Shown here in pieces: positions 16,865 to 26,255 of a stretch of 64,000 nucleotides of DNA. The DNA is taken from assembly GCA_017390475.1 (NCBI GenBank), contig JAFPBO010000026.1:1-64000 (forward strand), written 5' to 3'. The notes under the pieces were generated by a model. That model was given only the letters and a program-made list of their open reading frames with translations. It was not told the DNA's origin and made no database searches. A program made the position numbers and the translations under genes. The stretch's first letter is position 1. Each line of letters starts with the position of its first letter. The stretch comes from Loktanella sp. (GTDB lineage Bacteria > Pseudomonadota > Alphaproteobacteria > Rhodobacterales > Rhodobacteraceae).

Positions 16865-18148
16865 TTACAGGCAACCGGGGGTGATCCCGCTTTCCGCGGC
16901 AAAGGCAGCGGAATCTTCAGCCACCAAAGGTGCGATGACCGAGGCATCGGGCGAAATAAACCCTGTCAGCGGTTCCCAAACACCTGTCGATGCATTCCAC
17001 TGCTGCACCAGACCCTGGCCTGCGCCGCCATGGTTCTGGCAGGTCACGGCAAATTCCGGCCCGATCCCTTCCATGCCCAGTTCGGCCATCCGCGCCTCGG
17101 TGATTTCCAGCGCCTCCATGCCGTCACGGACCATCGCCGCAGTCACATCAGCCACACCATGGATTTCCTGCGCCTTGGCAATTGCCTCGGCTGCCAGCAT
17201 CGCCGCATACATGCCACGTACATAGAGCACCGACCCCAGATGCGACCCGTCACCGGCGGCATCACCTGCCTCATGGATCAGCGTCCTGATTTCATCCAGC
17301 ACGGGATAATCCGCCACCGGATTCATGTTCAGCGATTTATAGCCATTGGCGGCCATTCCGGCTGGGGTCACATCATGTTCGGCACCAGCCCACCAATTTC
17401 CGATGAAATTCTCCATCGGGAAACCGATATTCGCGGCTTCCTGCACCGCGACCTGGTTCATCACGCCCCAGCCCCACATCACGACATAATCAGGGCGTTC
17501 GCGACGGATCTGCAACCATTGCGATTTCTGTTCCTGTCCGGGGTGATCCACGGCCAGTTGGGTCAATTCGAATCCATGCATCGCAGACAGGTCTTCCAGC
17601 GTGCGGATCGGTTCCTTGCCATAGGCCGAATTGTGATAGACCAGCGCGATCTTCTTGCCTTCCAGCGATCCGCCGTTTTCATCCAGCAGATAATTGATCG
17701 CGACCGATGCAGCATCCCAGTAATTCGCAGGATAGTTGAACACCCAGTTGAACACCTCGCCATTGGCGGCAGAGGTGCGGCCATACCCCATCGTGTGCAG
17801 CGGAATGCCATCTGCCGTGGCCTTTGGGATCAGCTGATACGTGATGCCGGTGGACAAGGGCTGATAGATCAGCGCGCCTTGACCCTTCGTCGCCTCATAA
17901 CATTCAACACCGCGTTCGGTGTTATAGGCGGTTTCACATTCGATCACGCGCACCGGCTCTCCACCGATGCCGCCATCGCGGGCATTCAGCAGTTTGAAAT
18001 AATCCTGATAGCCATCCGAAAACGGCGCACCACCCGCCGCATAGGGGCCGGTGCGATAGCTCAGATCAGGGATCACCAGATCGGCCAGCGCCGGTGCTGC
18101 GGCCATCGTCCCCGCCAAGGTCAGTGCGGCCAGTGTCTTCATCTTCAT
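16865..18148 (-). CDS. Liv-type periplasmic substrate-binding protein
   Basis: Solute-binding protein of the LivJ/LivK family, 427 residues, with signal peptide MKMKTLAALTLAGTMAAAPALA. The family layout is visible: GGAPFSDGYQDYFKLLNARDGGIGGEPV, then the two lobes with hinge-type strands and the conserved IALVYHNSAYGKEP. It is larger than LivJ proper and resembles binding proteins found beside AMP-ligases in alphaproteobacteria. It lies between livM and livF, so it supplies substrate to this transporter. Substrate unknown; the flanking CoA ligases point to an organic acid rather than leucine. Confidence 0.9.
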   Translation of the reverse strand: MKMKTLAALTLAGTMAAAPALADLVIPDLSYRTGPYAAGGAPFSDGYQDYFKLLNARDGGIGGEPVRVIECETAYNTERGVECYEATKGQGALIYQPLSTGITYQLIPKATADGIPLHTMGYGRTSAANGEVFNWVFNYPANYWDAASVAINYLLDENGGSLEGKKIALVYHNSAYGKEPIRTLEDLSAMHGFELTQLAVDHPGQEQKSQWLQIRRERPDYVVMWGWGVMNQVAVQEAANIGFPMENFIGNWWAGAEHDVTPAGMAANGYKSLNMNPVADYPVLDEIRTLIHEAGDAAGDGSHLGSVLYVRGMYAAMLAAEAIAKAQEIHGVADVTAAMVRDGMEALEITEARMAELGMEGIGPEFAVTCQNHGGAGQGLVQQWNASTGVWEPLTGFISPDASVIAPLVAEDSAAFAAESGITPGCL

Positions 18149-18208
18149 CGGTTTCTCCTCCCAATGGTTAAGATATCTATGTGCCGGGGTGTGCCCCGAT
18201 CCGTGTTT

Positions 18209-19285
18209 TTAATAAGGGAAAGGCCACAGGCGCAGTTTCTCTTTCGCCAGCCGCCATAATTGCGCCAGCCCATGCGGTTCCTTGATCAGAAAGAACATGA
18301 TCAGCCCGCCCACGATCACCAGTTGCAGATGCGCGACCAGATCGGTGGGCCAGCCCAGCACATCGACGCCGACCACCTTCAGCGCGACCGGCAGCAACAC
18401 CAGAAACGCCGCCCCGGCGAAACTGCCGAACAGCGACCCCAGCCCGCCGATGATGATCATGAACAGCACCAGAAAGGACTTCTGGATGCCGAATGCCTCA
18501 CCCACCTCAACCGCCCCCAGATAGACGGCAAAGAACAAAGCCCCCGAAATGCCGATAAAGAACGACGATACCGCAAAGGCGGTCAGCTTGGCCTTGAGCG
18601 GATTGACCCCGATAATCTCGGCCGCGATATCCATATCCCGGATCGCCATCCATGACCGGCCAATCGTGCCGCGCGTCAGATTGCGGGCGATCAGCGCACA
18701 GATGGTCAGGAATACCAGACAGATCATATATTGCGCCCAGGGTGCCGTATTTGGCCCGGTCACCGCGACCCCCGCGACAAAGCGTTCGGGCGCGTTGATC
18801 TGGCCCGATGCGGAATAATTGTAAAACCAGCTGACCTTGTTGAACATCCAGACAAGGAAAAACTGCGCCGCCAAGGTGGCGACCGCCAGATAGAACCCCT
18901 TGATCCGCAGGCTCGGCAGACCAAAAGCCGCGCCCACCGCCGCCGTGATCCCGCCTGCCAGAATGATATGGATGACTATCGACACGTCCGGAAAAGACGT
19001 CATCAGCTTATAGCAGGCATAGGCGCCCACAGCCATGAACCCGCCGGTGCCAAGACTGACCTGCCCGCAATAGCCGGTCAGAATATTCAACCCGATGGCC
19101 GCAATCGCATAGATCAGAAACGGCACCAGGATCGCATTGGCCCAATAGGCATTGACGAAAAACGGCACGACGCAAAAGGCGACAACCAAAACCACCCAGA
19201 ACCGCCAGCGATCAAAGGCAATCGGAAAGGTCTGACTATCCGCCTGATAGGACGTCTTGAAATCGCCCGCCTCACGATAGAGCAT
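18209..19285 (-). CDS. livM: LivM-type ABC transporter permease
   Basis: Second inner-membrane permease of the Liv-type importer, 358 residues with about ten hydrophobic segments. The LivM pattern is clear: NILTGYCGQVSLGTGGFMAVGAY near residue 65, FGLPSLRIKGFYLAVATLAAQF, and RDMDIAAEIIGVNPLKAKLTAF. I place the start at the ATG at 19285, which has AAGGGGG upstream. The gene is 107 bases downstream of livH; a dispersed repeat fills that gap. Confidence 0.93.
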   Translation of the reverse strand: MLYREAGDFKTSYQADSQTFPIAFDRWRFWVVLVVAFCVVPFFVNAYWANAILVPFLIYAIAAIGLNILTGYCGQVSLGTGGFMAVGAYACYKLMTSFPDVSIVIHIILAGGITAAVGAAFGLPSLRIKGFYLAVATLAAQFFLVWMFNKVSWFYNYSASGQINAPERFVAGVAVTGPNTAPWAQYMICLVFLTICALIARNLTRGTIGRSWMAIRDMDIAAEIIGVNPLKAKLTAFAVSSFFIGISGALFFAVYLGAVEVGEAFGIQKSFLVLFMIIIGGLGSLFGSFAGAAFLVLLPVALKVVGVDVLGWPTDLVAHLQLVIVGGLIMFFLIKEPHGLAQLWRLAKEKLRLWPFPY

Positions 19286-19298
19286 GACAGCCCCCTTT

Positions 19299-19376
19299 CG
19301 CATCTTCCGAGCCCGTCAATTCGCGCGCAAGCGCGATTTGACGTACATATCCCCGCCGGAGGCATAGAATCTTTTC
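19299..19376. repeat. Dispersed intergenic repeat, copy 2, interrupted by a stem-loop
   Basis: Same halves as at 8971-9010 (GCATCTTCCGAGCC and ATATCCCCGCCGGAGGCATA). Between them lies a near-perfect hairpin with arms CGTCAATTCGCGC and GCGCGATTTGACG (one mismatch). Located between livH and livM. Confidence 0.6.
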
Positions 19377-19392
19377 TGAAACAGCGATCAAA

Positions 19393-20391
19393 TCACACAC
19401 GTTCGATGATCCTTTCGCCAAACAGCCCCTGCGGGCGGAACACCAGAAAGATCAGCGCCAGCATATAGGCGAACCAATTCTCGGTCGCGCCGCCCAGAAA
19501 CGGCGCGCCGATGGTGTATTCAAACAGCTTTTCACCGACCCCGATGATCATCCCGCCAACAATCGCGCCGGGGATCGAGGTGAAACCACCCAGCATCAGC
19601 ACTGGCAGCGCCTTGAGCGCGATCAGCGACAGCGAAAACTGCACACCCGATTTCGCGCCCCACATAACCCCCGCGACCAGCGCGACGATCCCGGCCAGCG
19701 ACCAGACCAGCACCCAGATATAGCTTAGCGAAATGCCCACGCTCAGCGCCGCCTGATGATCATCCGCCACCGCCCGCATCGCGCGGCCCTGTTTGGTATA
19801 TTGCGCAAAGGCGACCAGCCCCGCGACCAGCACCAGCGCCACCAGGCTCGCGACCATATCCAGCTTGTCGATGAAGAACCCGTAGAAATCATCGCCGCCC
19901 AGACCGCTGCTCAGTTCCTCAACCCAGAGCGATCCACCCTGCGGCAGGCCCAGCGCGATGGTGCGGATGCCCGACCCCCACATCAGATCGCCGACCCCTT
20001 CCAGAAAATAGGCCAGCCCGATGGTCGCCATGAACAGGATGATCGGTTCCTGCCCGACCAGATGCCGGAACACGAAATATTGCACCGCCCAGGCAAAGCC
20101 GATCATCACCAGCACGGTCAGAAAAATCGCCAGCACCGCCGGCACCTGCCAGCCGAAACTGTGTATCGAGGTGCCGAAAATCGCATTGATCAGATGCGAA
20201 AACGGCACCTGCCCTTCCATGATCCCGACCAGCGTCAGCGCCGCAAACAGCGCCATCACCCCTTGGGCAAAGTTGAAAATGCCCGAGGCTTTGAAGATCA
20301 GCACAAAGCCAAGCGCCACCAGCGCGTAAAGCACCCCGGCCATCAGCCCGTTGATGACGACTTCGATGCCATACAGAAATTCAGCCGACAT
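19393..20391 (-). CDS. livH: LivH-type ABC transporter permease
   Basis: First inner-membrane permease of the importer, 332 residues with about eight hydrophobic segments. The LivH signature is present: LYALVALGFVLIFKASGIFNFAQGVM near residue 20, GRAMRAVADDHQAALSVGI in the middle, and LKALPVLMLGGFTSIPGAIVGG towards the end. Upstream is livG; the 90-base gap holds an inverted repeat of CCCGGACTTGC. Co-transcription with the whole CoA-ligase/Liv run is likely. Confidence 0.93.
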   Translation of the reverse strand: MSAEFLYGIEVVINGLMAGVLYALVALGFVLIFKASGIFNFAQGVMALFAALTLVGIMEGQVPFSHLINAIFGTSIHSFGWQVPAVLAIFLTVLVMIGFAWAVQYFVFRHLVGQEPIILFMATIGLAYFLEGVGDLMWGSGIRTIALGLPQGGSLWVEELSSGLGGDDFYGFFIDKLDMVASLVALVLVAGLVAFAQYTKQGRAMRAVADDHQAALSVGISLSYIWVLVWSLAGIVALVAGVMWGAKSGVQFSLSLIALKALPVLMLGGFTSIPGAIVGGMIIGVGEKLFEYTIGAPFLGGATENWFAYMLALIFLVFRPQGLFGERIIERV

Positions 20392-20407
20392 AAGTGCCTC
20401 CGCAACC

Positions 20408-20468
20408 CCGGACTTGCGCCGGGGCCTCGTGCCAATGGGTGGGGTGGAGGTCCCGGAGCAAGTCCGGG
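20408..20468. repeat. Inverted repeat CCCGGACTTGC / GCAAGTCCGGG
   Basis: Perfect 11-bp arms 39 bases apart in the livG-livH gap. A single related element (CCCCGGACTTGC) occurs near 26609. Probably a dispersed palindromic intergenic repeat; it could form a long hairpin within the operon transcript. Confidence 0.5.
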
Positions 20469-20480
20469 ACTGCGTTGTGG

Positions 20481-21299
20481 TTACTCATGCGCCACCCCCA
20501 GATAGGCATCGATGACCTCTTGGTTATTGCGCACCTCATCGGGCGTGCCGTCGCCGATCTTGCGCCCGTAATCCATCACGACCACACGGTCCGACAGATC
20601 CATCACCACGCCCATGTCATGTTCGATCAGCGCAATCGTGGTGCCGAATTCGTCATTCACATCCAGGATAAAGCGGCTCATATCCTCTTTTTCCTCGACA
20701 TTCATGCCCGCCATCGGCTCGTCCAACAGCAACAGCTTGGGCTCCGCCGCCAAGGCACGCGCCAGCTCCACCCGCTTTTTCAGCCCATAAGGCAGACGGC
20801 CCACCGGCGTCTTGCGGATCGCCTGGATTTCCAGAAAATCGATGACCTTCTCGACAATCTCGCGGTTGGCAACCTCTTCGCGCTCGGCCCGGCCTTTCCA
20901 GACCGCCTGCGCCAGCAGCCCGGTCTTCATATGGGTCAGCCTGCCGGTCATGATATTGTCCAGCACGCTCATCCCCTCGAACAAGGCGATGTTCTGAAAG
21001 GTCCGCGCGATGCCCAGACGGGCGACCTGATAGGGCTTCATCGGCTTGCGCTTTTCACCGCGAAACCAGACCTCGCCATCCTGGGGATGATAAAACCCCG
21101 AAATGACGTTCAGCATCGATGATTTTCCCGCGCCATTGGGGCCAATGATCGCGCGGATTTCGCCCTCGCGGATATCAAACGAGATATTCTTGATCGCCTC
21201 CACCCCACCAAACCGCAGGGTGATGCCGCGCATATCCATCAAGACGCCACCGATCTGGCGACCATCTGCGGTGATATAGGGTTCTGTCTGCGCCATCAT
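20481..21299 (-). CDS. livG: LivG-type ABC transporter ATP-binding protein
   Basis: Second ATPase of the Liv-type importer, 272 residues. Walker A GPNGAGKSS (about 52-60), LivG-specific insert with ARTFQNIALFEGMSVLDNIM, signature LPYGLKKRVELARALA, Walker B LLLLDEPMAGMN, and the switch histidine in ALIEHDMGVVMDLSDR. Its start overlaps the stop of the upstream acyl-CoA ligase by 4 bases (ATGA type), evidence for translational coupling of ligase and transporter. Confidence 0.93.
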   Translation of the reverse strand: MMAQTEPYITADGRQIGGVLMDMRGITLRFGGVEAIKNISFDIREGEIRAIIGPNGAGKSSMLNVISGFYHPQDGEVWFRGEKRKPMKPYQVARLGIARTFQNIALFEGMSVLDNIMTGRLTHMKTGLLAQAVWKGRAEREEVANREIVEKVIDFLEIQAIRKTPVGRLPYGLKKRVELARALAAEPKLLLLDEPMAGMNVEEKEDMSRFILDVNDEFGTTIALIEHDMGVVMDLSDRVVVMDYGRKIGDGTPDEVRNNQEVIDAYLGVAHE

Positions 21300-23251
21300 T
21301 CCGCCGCCACCTTATGTTCGGCCGCAACGACGGCATCACACAGCGCCAGTGTCGCGGTGATCTTGCCCTTGCGCCCGTCTTCATAGGTCACTTCGGTTTC
21401 GGTATAGACCTCTGCCGCGCCGCCATAGAGCGCGGTGATCAGATCATGAAACTTCTCTTCCACGATCCGGCGGCGGACCTTGCGGGTCCGCGTCATCTCG
21501 CCATCATCAGCGTCCAGTTCCTTGTGCAGCACCAGAAACCGATGGACCTGACATCCCGCCAGCATCGGATCGGCGGCGACGGATTCATTGACCGCCGTCA
21601 CATGGCCCAGGATCATGTCCAGCACGCGCGGATGCTGCGACAATTCCTGATAGCTGGAATAGGCGATATTGTTCCGCTCGGCCCAATTGCCCACTGCCGT
21701 CAGGTCGATATTGATAAAGGCCGTGCAATAATCGCGCCCCGCGCCGAACACCACGGCTTCCAGAATATTGGGGTAAAACTTCAGCTTGTTCTCGACATAT
21801 TTGGGCGCGAACAGCCGCCCATCCGCCATCTTGCCGACATCCTTGGCGCGGTCGATGATCCGCAGATGGCCGCTGCCTTCCTCGATGAAACCGGCATCGC
21901 CCGTCGCGACCCAACCTTCGGCATCCTTGGTCGAGGCGGTGCTTTCCGGGTTCTTGTAATATTCCACGAATACCCCGGGCGAGCGATAAAACACCTCGCC
22001 ATTCTCCGCGATCCGCAATTCAACACCGGGGCTGGGGACACCCACCGTGTCTGACCGCACTTCCCCATCGGGTTGCTGGGTGATGAACACGGTCGCTTCG
22101 GTCTGGCCATAGAGCTGTTTGAGGTTGATGCCCAGCGCCCGGTAGAAATCGAAAATCTCCGGCCCAATCGCCTCACCCGCCGTATATCCGACACGGACGC
22201 GGCTAAGCCCCAGCGTATTTTTCAGCGGCCCGATCACCAGCAGTTTCGCCAGATGATAATTCAGCCGGTCCAACAGCCCGACGTTCTTGCCATCCAGCAA
22301 CAAAGGCCCGACACGCCGCCCGACCGCCATATAGTGATGAAACAGCCATTTCTTGAACCGCCCGGCATCTTCCATCCGGATCATCACATTGGTCAGCTGC
22401 TGTTCGAACACGCGCGGCGGGGCAAAGAAATAGGTCGGCCCGATCTCGCGCAGGTCCAGCTGCATCGTATCGGCACTTTCCGGGCAATTGACGCAAAACC
22501 CCGTCCACATTGCCTGCCCGATGGAAAAGATGAAATCCCCGACCCAGGCCATCGGCAGATAGGCCAGAACCTCATCCTCCGGGCGCAGATGGTCGAATTC
22601 GGCAGAATTTTTTGACGTCTCAATCACATTGCGATTGGACAGCACCACGCCTTTGGGTCGCCCGGTGGTGCCGGATGTATAAAGCATCACACAGGTGTCG
22701 TCATAACCGCGCGCCGCCGAACGGGCGTTCACCACGTCGATCAACCCCGATGCGCGGCCCGCCTTTTGCACATCGGCATAGCTGGTCATCGCCGCATGAT
22801 CATATTTGCGCAGCCCGCGCCCATCCAGATAGATCACATGCTCCAGCGCTGTCAGCCCGTCGCGCACATCGGCGATCTTGTCGACCTGTTCCTGATCACC
22901 CACCACGGCAAAACGCGCGCCACAATGATCCAAAGCATAGGCAATCTCTTCCGCCGCAGCCTCCGCATAAAGCGGCACAGGTATACAGCCGATCCGTTGC
23001 GCCGCAACCATCGCCCAATAAAGCGCGGGACGGTTGCGCCCCGATACCGCGATATGATCACCCACCGCCGCACCCAGCGTCAAAAGCCCCATCGCCAGCG
23101 CATCAATCTGCTCTGCTGCCTCGACCCAGGTCCAGCTTTGCCAGATCCCGAATTCCTTCTCACGATAAGCCGCTTTCGCCCCATGCCGAGCCACGTTCCG
23201 GGCCAGCAGTTGGGGTAAATTAACAGGGCCGCCGTCAGCGGGTGCAAGCAT
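21296..23251 (-). CDS. AMP-dependent acyl-CoA synthetase/ligase (long-chain type)
   Basis: ANL-family ligase of 651 residues that forms an acyl-adenylate and then the CoA thioester. The core motifs are LYTSGTTGRPKGVVLSN (about residue 190), YGQTEA (about 390), and VATGDAGFIEEGSGHLRIIDRAKD (about 455-480). The C-terminal part has the insertion seen in long-chain ligases encoded beside Liv transporters. First gene of the operon livG-livH-livM-binding protein-livF-paaK-like. A TetR-type operator and a promoter candidate lie about 80-130 bases upstream. Substrate unproven; aromatic or fatty acids are both possible. Confidence 0.9.
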   Translation of the reverse strand: MLAPADGGPVNLPQLLARNVARHGAKAAYREKEFGIWQSWTWVEAAEQIDALAMGLLTLGAAVGDHIAVSGRNRPALYWAMVAAQRIGCIPVPLYAEAAAEEIAYALDHCGARFAVVGDQEQVDKIADVRDGLTALEHVIYLDGRGLRKYDHAAMTSYADVQKAGRASGLIDVVNARSAARGYDDTCVMLYTSGTTGRPKGVVLSNRNVIETSKNSAEFDHLRPEDEVLAYLPMAWVGDFIFSIGQAMWTGFCVNCPESADTMQLDLREIGPTYFFAPPRVFEQQLTNVMIRMEDAGRFKKWLFHHYMAVGRRVGPLLLDGKNVGLLDRLNYHLAKLLVIGPLKNTLGLSRVRVGYTAGEAIGPEIFDFYRALGINLKQLYGQTEATVFITQQPDGEVRSDTVGVPSPGVELRIAENGEVFYRSPGVFVEYYKNPESTASTKDAEGWVATGDAGFIEEGSGHLRIIDRAKDVGKMADGRLFAPKYVENKLKFYPNILEAVVFGAGRDYCTAFINIDLTAVGNWAERNNIAYSSYQELSQHPRVLDMILGHVTAVNESVAADPMLAGCQVHRFLVLHKELDADDGEMTRTRKVRRRIVEEKFHDLITALYGGAAEVYTETEVTYEDGRKGKITATLALCDAVVAAEHKVAAE

Positions 23252-23329
23252 CTTGATGATCCTCCCAAAGCGGCTGAACGCCGCCGCGCCGGTGCGAGTC
23301 GCCTCCCCGCAACCCTCACCGGTAGGACG

Positions 23330-23380
23330 ATACTGGGGATCAAACTTTAATCCGTCAAATCATTTTTGAACACTCGTTCA
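23330..23380 (-). promoter_or_regulatory. Promoter with TetR-type operator for the CoA-ligase/Liv operon
   Basis: On the minus strand TTGACG (23358-23353) is followed by 17 bases and CAGTAT (23335-23330). Just upstream lies the symmetric element TGAAC-ACTC-GTTCA (23367-23380), a typical operator shape for TetR/AcrR regulators of acyl-CoA or phenylacetate pathways. It overlaps the end of fdhA. The -10 match is weak. Confidence 0.45.
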
Positions 23381-26158
23381 GTTAATTGCAGAGGATGTCT
23401 GCGTCATAACATCGCGAGGCCGTTTTTCCACCCGCACGGCGGCGAATTTGAACTCCGGGATCTTACCATAGGGGTCCACCGCCGGGTTGGTCAGCACATT
23501 CGCCGCCGCCTCGACATAGGCGAAGGGGACAAAGACCATATCCAGCGCCACCGCCCGGTCCGCGCGGGCCATGATATCAATCGACCCGCGCCGTGTTGTC
23601 AGCCGGACCATGCCGCCCGGCTCCACCCCCAATCTGCGCAGGGTCGCGGGATGCAGCGAACAATTCGCCTCCGGCTCGACCGCATCCAGCACGCGCGACC
23701 GCCGTGTCATCGACCCGGTGTGCCAATGTTCCAACTGCCGCCCGGTCGTCATGATCATCGGATAATCCGCGTCGGGTGCCTCGTCCGGGGCGATCACATT
23801 GGCCGGGGTGAATTTCGCGCGCCCGTTTTCGCGGGGAAAACCATCGGTAAACACAATCGCCTGCCCCGGATCATCGGGCGTGAGCGACGGATAGGTCACG
23901 GCATTTTCTTCCTCCAACCTGTCCCATGTGATGTTGGTGAGCGAGCGCATGACCTGCCCCATCTCGGCGAACACCTCGCTTGGGTGGCTATACGTCCACG
24001 GCAGCCCGAGCCTTTTGCCCAATTCCACCGTGATCCACCAATCCGCCCGCGCCTGCCCCGGTGGCGGCACCGCCATGCGGCCCATCTGCACCTGCCGGTT
24101 GGTATTGGTCACCGTTCCGGTTTTTTCTGCAAAGGCACTGGCGGGCAGGATCACATCCGCGAAATTCCCCGTCTCGGTGATGAAAATATCCTGCACGACC
24201 AGATGGTCCAACTTCGCCAACGCCGCGCGGGCATGATCCACATCCGGGTCCGACATGGCGGGGTTCTCACCCAGAATATACATGCCCCTGATGCCACCAT
24301 CATGCACCGCGTCCAGAATCTCGGTCACGGTCAGGCCCTTGGCCGGGTCAATTTCGCCGTGCTGCCACAGATTCTCAAACGTGCTGCGGATACCCCTATC
24401 ACCCACCGGCTGATAATCCGGCAGGAACATCGGGATCATGCCCGCATCGGACGCGCCCTGCACATTGTTCTGCCCGCGCAACGGATGCAGCCCGGTGCCC
24501 GGACGCCCGACCTGCCCGGTCATCAAGGCCAAGGATATCAGACAGCGCGCATTATCCGTCCCGTGGATATGCTGGCTGACACCCATACCCCAAAAGATCA
24601 TTGCCGCCTTCGCCCCGGCAAAGGTCCGCGCCACATCGCGCAGTGTTTCGGCGTCGATCCCGCAGATATCCGCCATCTTTTCCGGGCTGAAATCGGCCAG
24701 ATGTGCCTTTTCCGCCGCCCAATTCTCGGTATAGGCGGCGATATATTGGCGGTCGTAAAGCTCTTCTTCCACGATCACATGGCAGATCGCATTGAGCAGC
24801 GACACATCCGCACCGGGGCGGAATTGCAGCATATGACTGGCGTGCCGCTTCAACGCCTGCCCGCGCGGGTCCATCACGATCAGCTTGCCACCGCGCTTGG
24901 CGAATTGCTTGAAATAGGTCGCAGCGACCGGATGGTTCTCCACCGGATTCGCCCCGATCACGATGGCGACATCGGCATTCTCGATCTCGTTAAACGTCGC
25001 CGTCACAGCGCCCGACCCGACATTCTCCATCAAGGCCGCCACGGATGACGCATGGCACAGCCGCGTGCAGTGATCGACATTGTTATGGCCAAAGCCTTGC
25101 CGGATCAGCTTCTGAAACAAATACGCCTCTTCATTGGTGCATTTGGCCGAACCGAAACCAGCGACGCCCCTGCCGCCAATCGCCTGCAATCCGTTCGCGG
25201 CGATATCCAAAGCCTCATCCCAACTCGCCTCACGAAAATGGGTCTGCCAATTGCCGGGATCGACGTTCAGCCCCTTGGTGGGCGCATCGGCGCGGCGGAT
25301 CAATGGATTGGTCAGACGGTGCGGATGATGAATATAGTCAAACCCGAACCGGCCCTTGACGCACAACCGCCCCTCATTCGCCGGACCATTCAGACCCTCA
25401 ACGAACTTCACCCTTTCATCCTTGATTTTCAGACTGACCTGACACCCTACCCCACAGAACGGGCAGATGCTGGCAACCTCGCGGTCAAAATCAGCCGTAT
25501 CGCCCTGCTGCTGCGCATCCGTCACCGTCGCAGGCAACAACGCGCCAGTGGGGCAGGCCTGCACACATTCGCCGCAGGCGACGCAGGACGACGCCCCCAT
25601 CGGATCATCCATGTCAAACACCGGATAGGCCGCGCCACCGCGCCCCCCCATGCCGATCACATCATTCACCTGCACTTCACGACAAGCGCGCACGCAAAGC
25701 CCGCATTGGATACAGGCATCAAGGTTCACCGACATCGCGACATGGCTGTCATCCAGCAGCGGCACGTGATCTTTCACCGGAAAGCGGCTCTCCGCCACCC
25801 CCTGCGCGCCCGCCATAGCCCACAGATGGCTGGACCGGTCATGCGCCACATCCTGCGGCGGTTGATCGGCGACCAGCAATTCCATCACCATCCGCCGCGC
25901 CTGCACCTCGCGCGGCTGATCGGTGGTCACGACCATGCCGTCACGGGGTTCGCGGATACAGGACGCGGCCAAGGTCCGTTCACCTTCAATCGCCACCATA
26001 CAGGCCCGACAATTGCCGTCAGCGCGATAGCCGGGGGCCGGTTTGTGGCACAGATGCGGGATCACCAGACCGCGACCATGGGCCACCTCCCAGATCGTCT
26101 GGCCCGCATCGGCGATGACGGTTTCACCATCAAGGGTAAAGGTGACCTGTCCGGACAT
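23378..26158 (-). CDS. Formate dehydrogenase alpha subunit (molybdopterin, NAD-linked type)
   Basis: 926-residue catalytic subunit oxidising formate to CO2. The domain order is readable: N-terminal 2Fe-2S domain (cysteines in HLCHKPAPGYRADGNCRACM and ASC), a His/Cys-type segment, two ferredoxin clusters (CIQCGLCVRACREVQ and CVACGECVQACPTGA), the 4Fe-4S of the Mo domain (CPFCGVGCQVSL), and the bis-MGD domains with the Mo-ligand Cys-His in HCTRLCHASSV (about residue 385). The C-terminal MGD-binding domain ends normally. This is the soluble FdsA/FdhF-like architecture. No beta, gamma, FdsC or FdsD gene is adjacent, so the electron partner must be encoded elsewhere. Confidence 0.93.
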   Translation of the reverse strand: MSGQVTFTLDGETVIADAGQTIWEVAHGRGLVIPHLCHKPAPGYRADGNCRACMVAIEGERTLAASCIREPRDGMVVTTDQPREVQARRMVMELLVADQPPQDVAHDRSSHLWAMAGAQGVAESRFPVKDHVPLLDDSHVAMSVNLDACIQCGLCVRACREVQVNDVIGMGGRGGAAYPVFDMDDPMGASSCVACGECVQACPTGALLPATVTDAQQQGDTADFDREVASICPFCGVGCQVSLKIKDERVKFVEGLNGPANEGRLCVKGRFGFDYIHHPHRLTNPLIRRADAPTKGLNVDPGNWQTHFREASWDEALDIAANGLQAIGGRGVAGFGSAKCTNEEAYLFQKLIRQGFGHNNVDHCTRLCHASSVAALMENVGSGAVTATFNEIENADVAIVIGANPVENHPVAATYFKQFAKRGGKLIVMDPRGQALKRHASHMLQFRPGADVSLLNAICHVIVEEELYDRQYIAAYTENWAAEKAHLADFSPEKMADICGIDAETLRDVARTFAGAKAAMIFWGMGVSQHIHGTDNARCLISLALMTGQVGRPGTGLHPLRGQNNVQGASDAGMIPMFLPDYQPVGDRGIRSTFENLWQHGEIDPAKGLTVTEILDAVHDGGIRGMYILGENPAMSDPDVDHARAALAKLDHLVVQDIFITETGNFADVILPASAFAEKTGTVTNTNRQVQMGRMAVPPPGQARADWWITVELGKRLGLPWTYSHPSEVFAEMGQVMRSLTNITWDRLEEENAVTYPSLTPDDPGQAIVFTDGFPRENGRAKFTPANVIAPDEAPDADYPMIMTTGRQLEHWHTGSMTRRSRVLDAVEPEANCSLHPATLRRLGVEPGGMVRLTTRRGSIDIMARADRAVALDMVFVPFAYVEAAANVLTNPAVDPYGKIPEFKFAAVRVEKRPRDVMTQTSSAIN

Positions 26159-26255
26159 GCATAAACCTCCCGCTGCTGGCCCCGACTAGAGCATGCAGCG
26201 GAGCCTAGCGAAAGGTCAGCCGCGACGGCCAGCCACGTTTTCGCGACGGGTCAGG

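Noticed and set aside
23366..26164. Very long plus-strand frames opposite the formate dehydrogenase gene
   Set aside because: Composition shadows; the minus-strand frame has all the iron-sulfur and Mo motifs.
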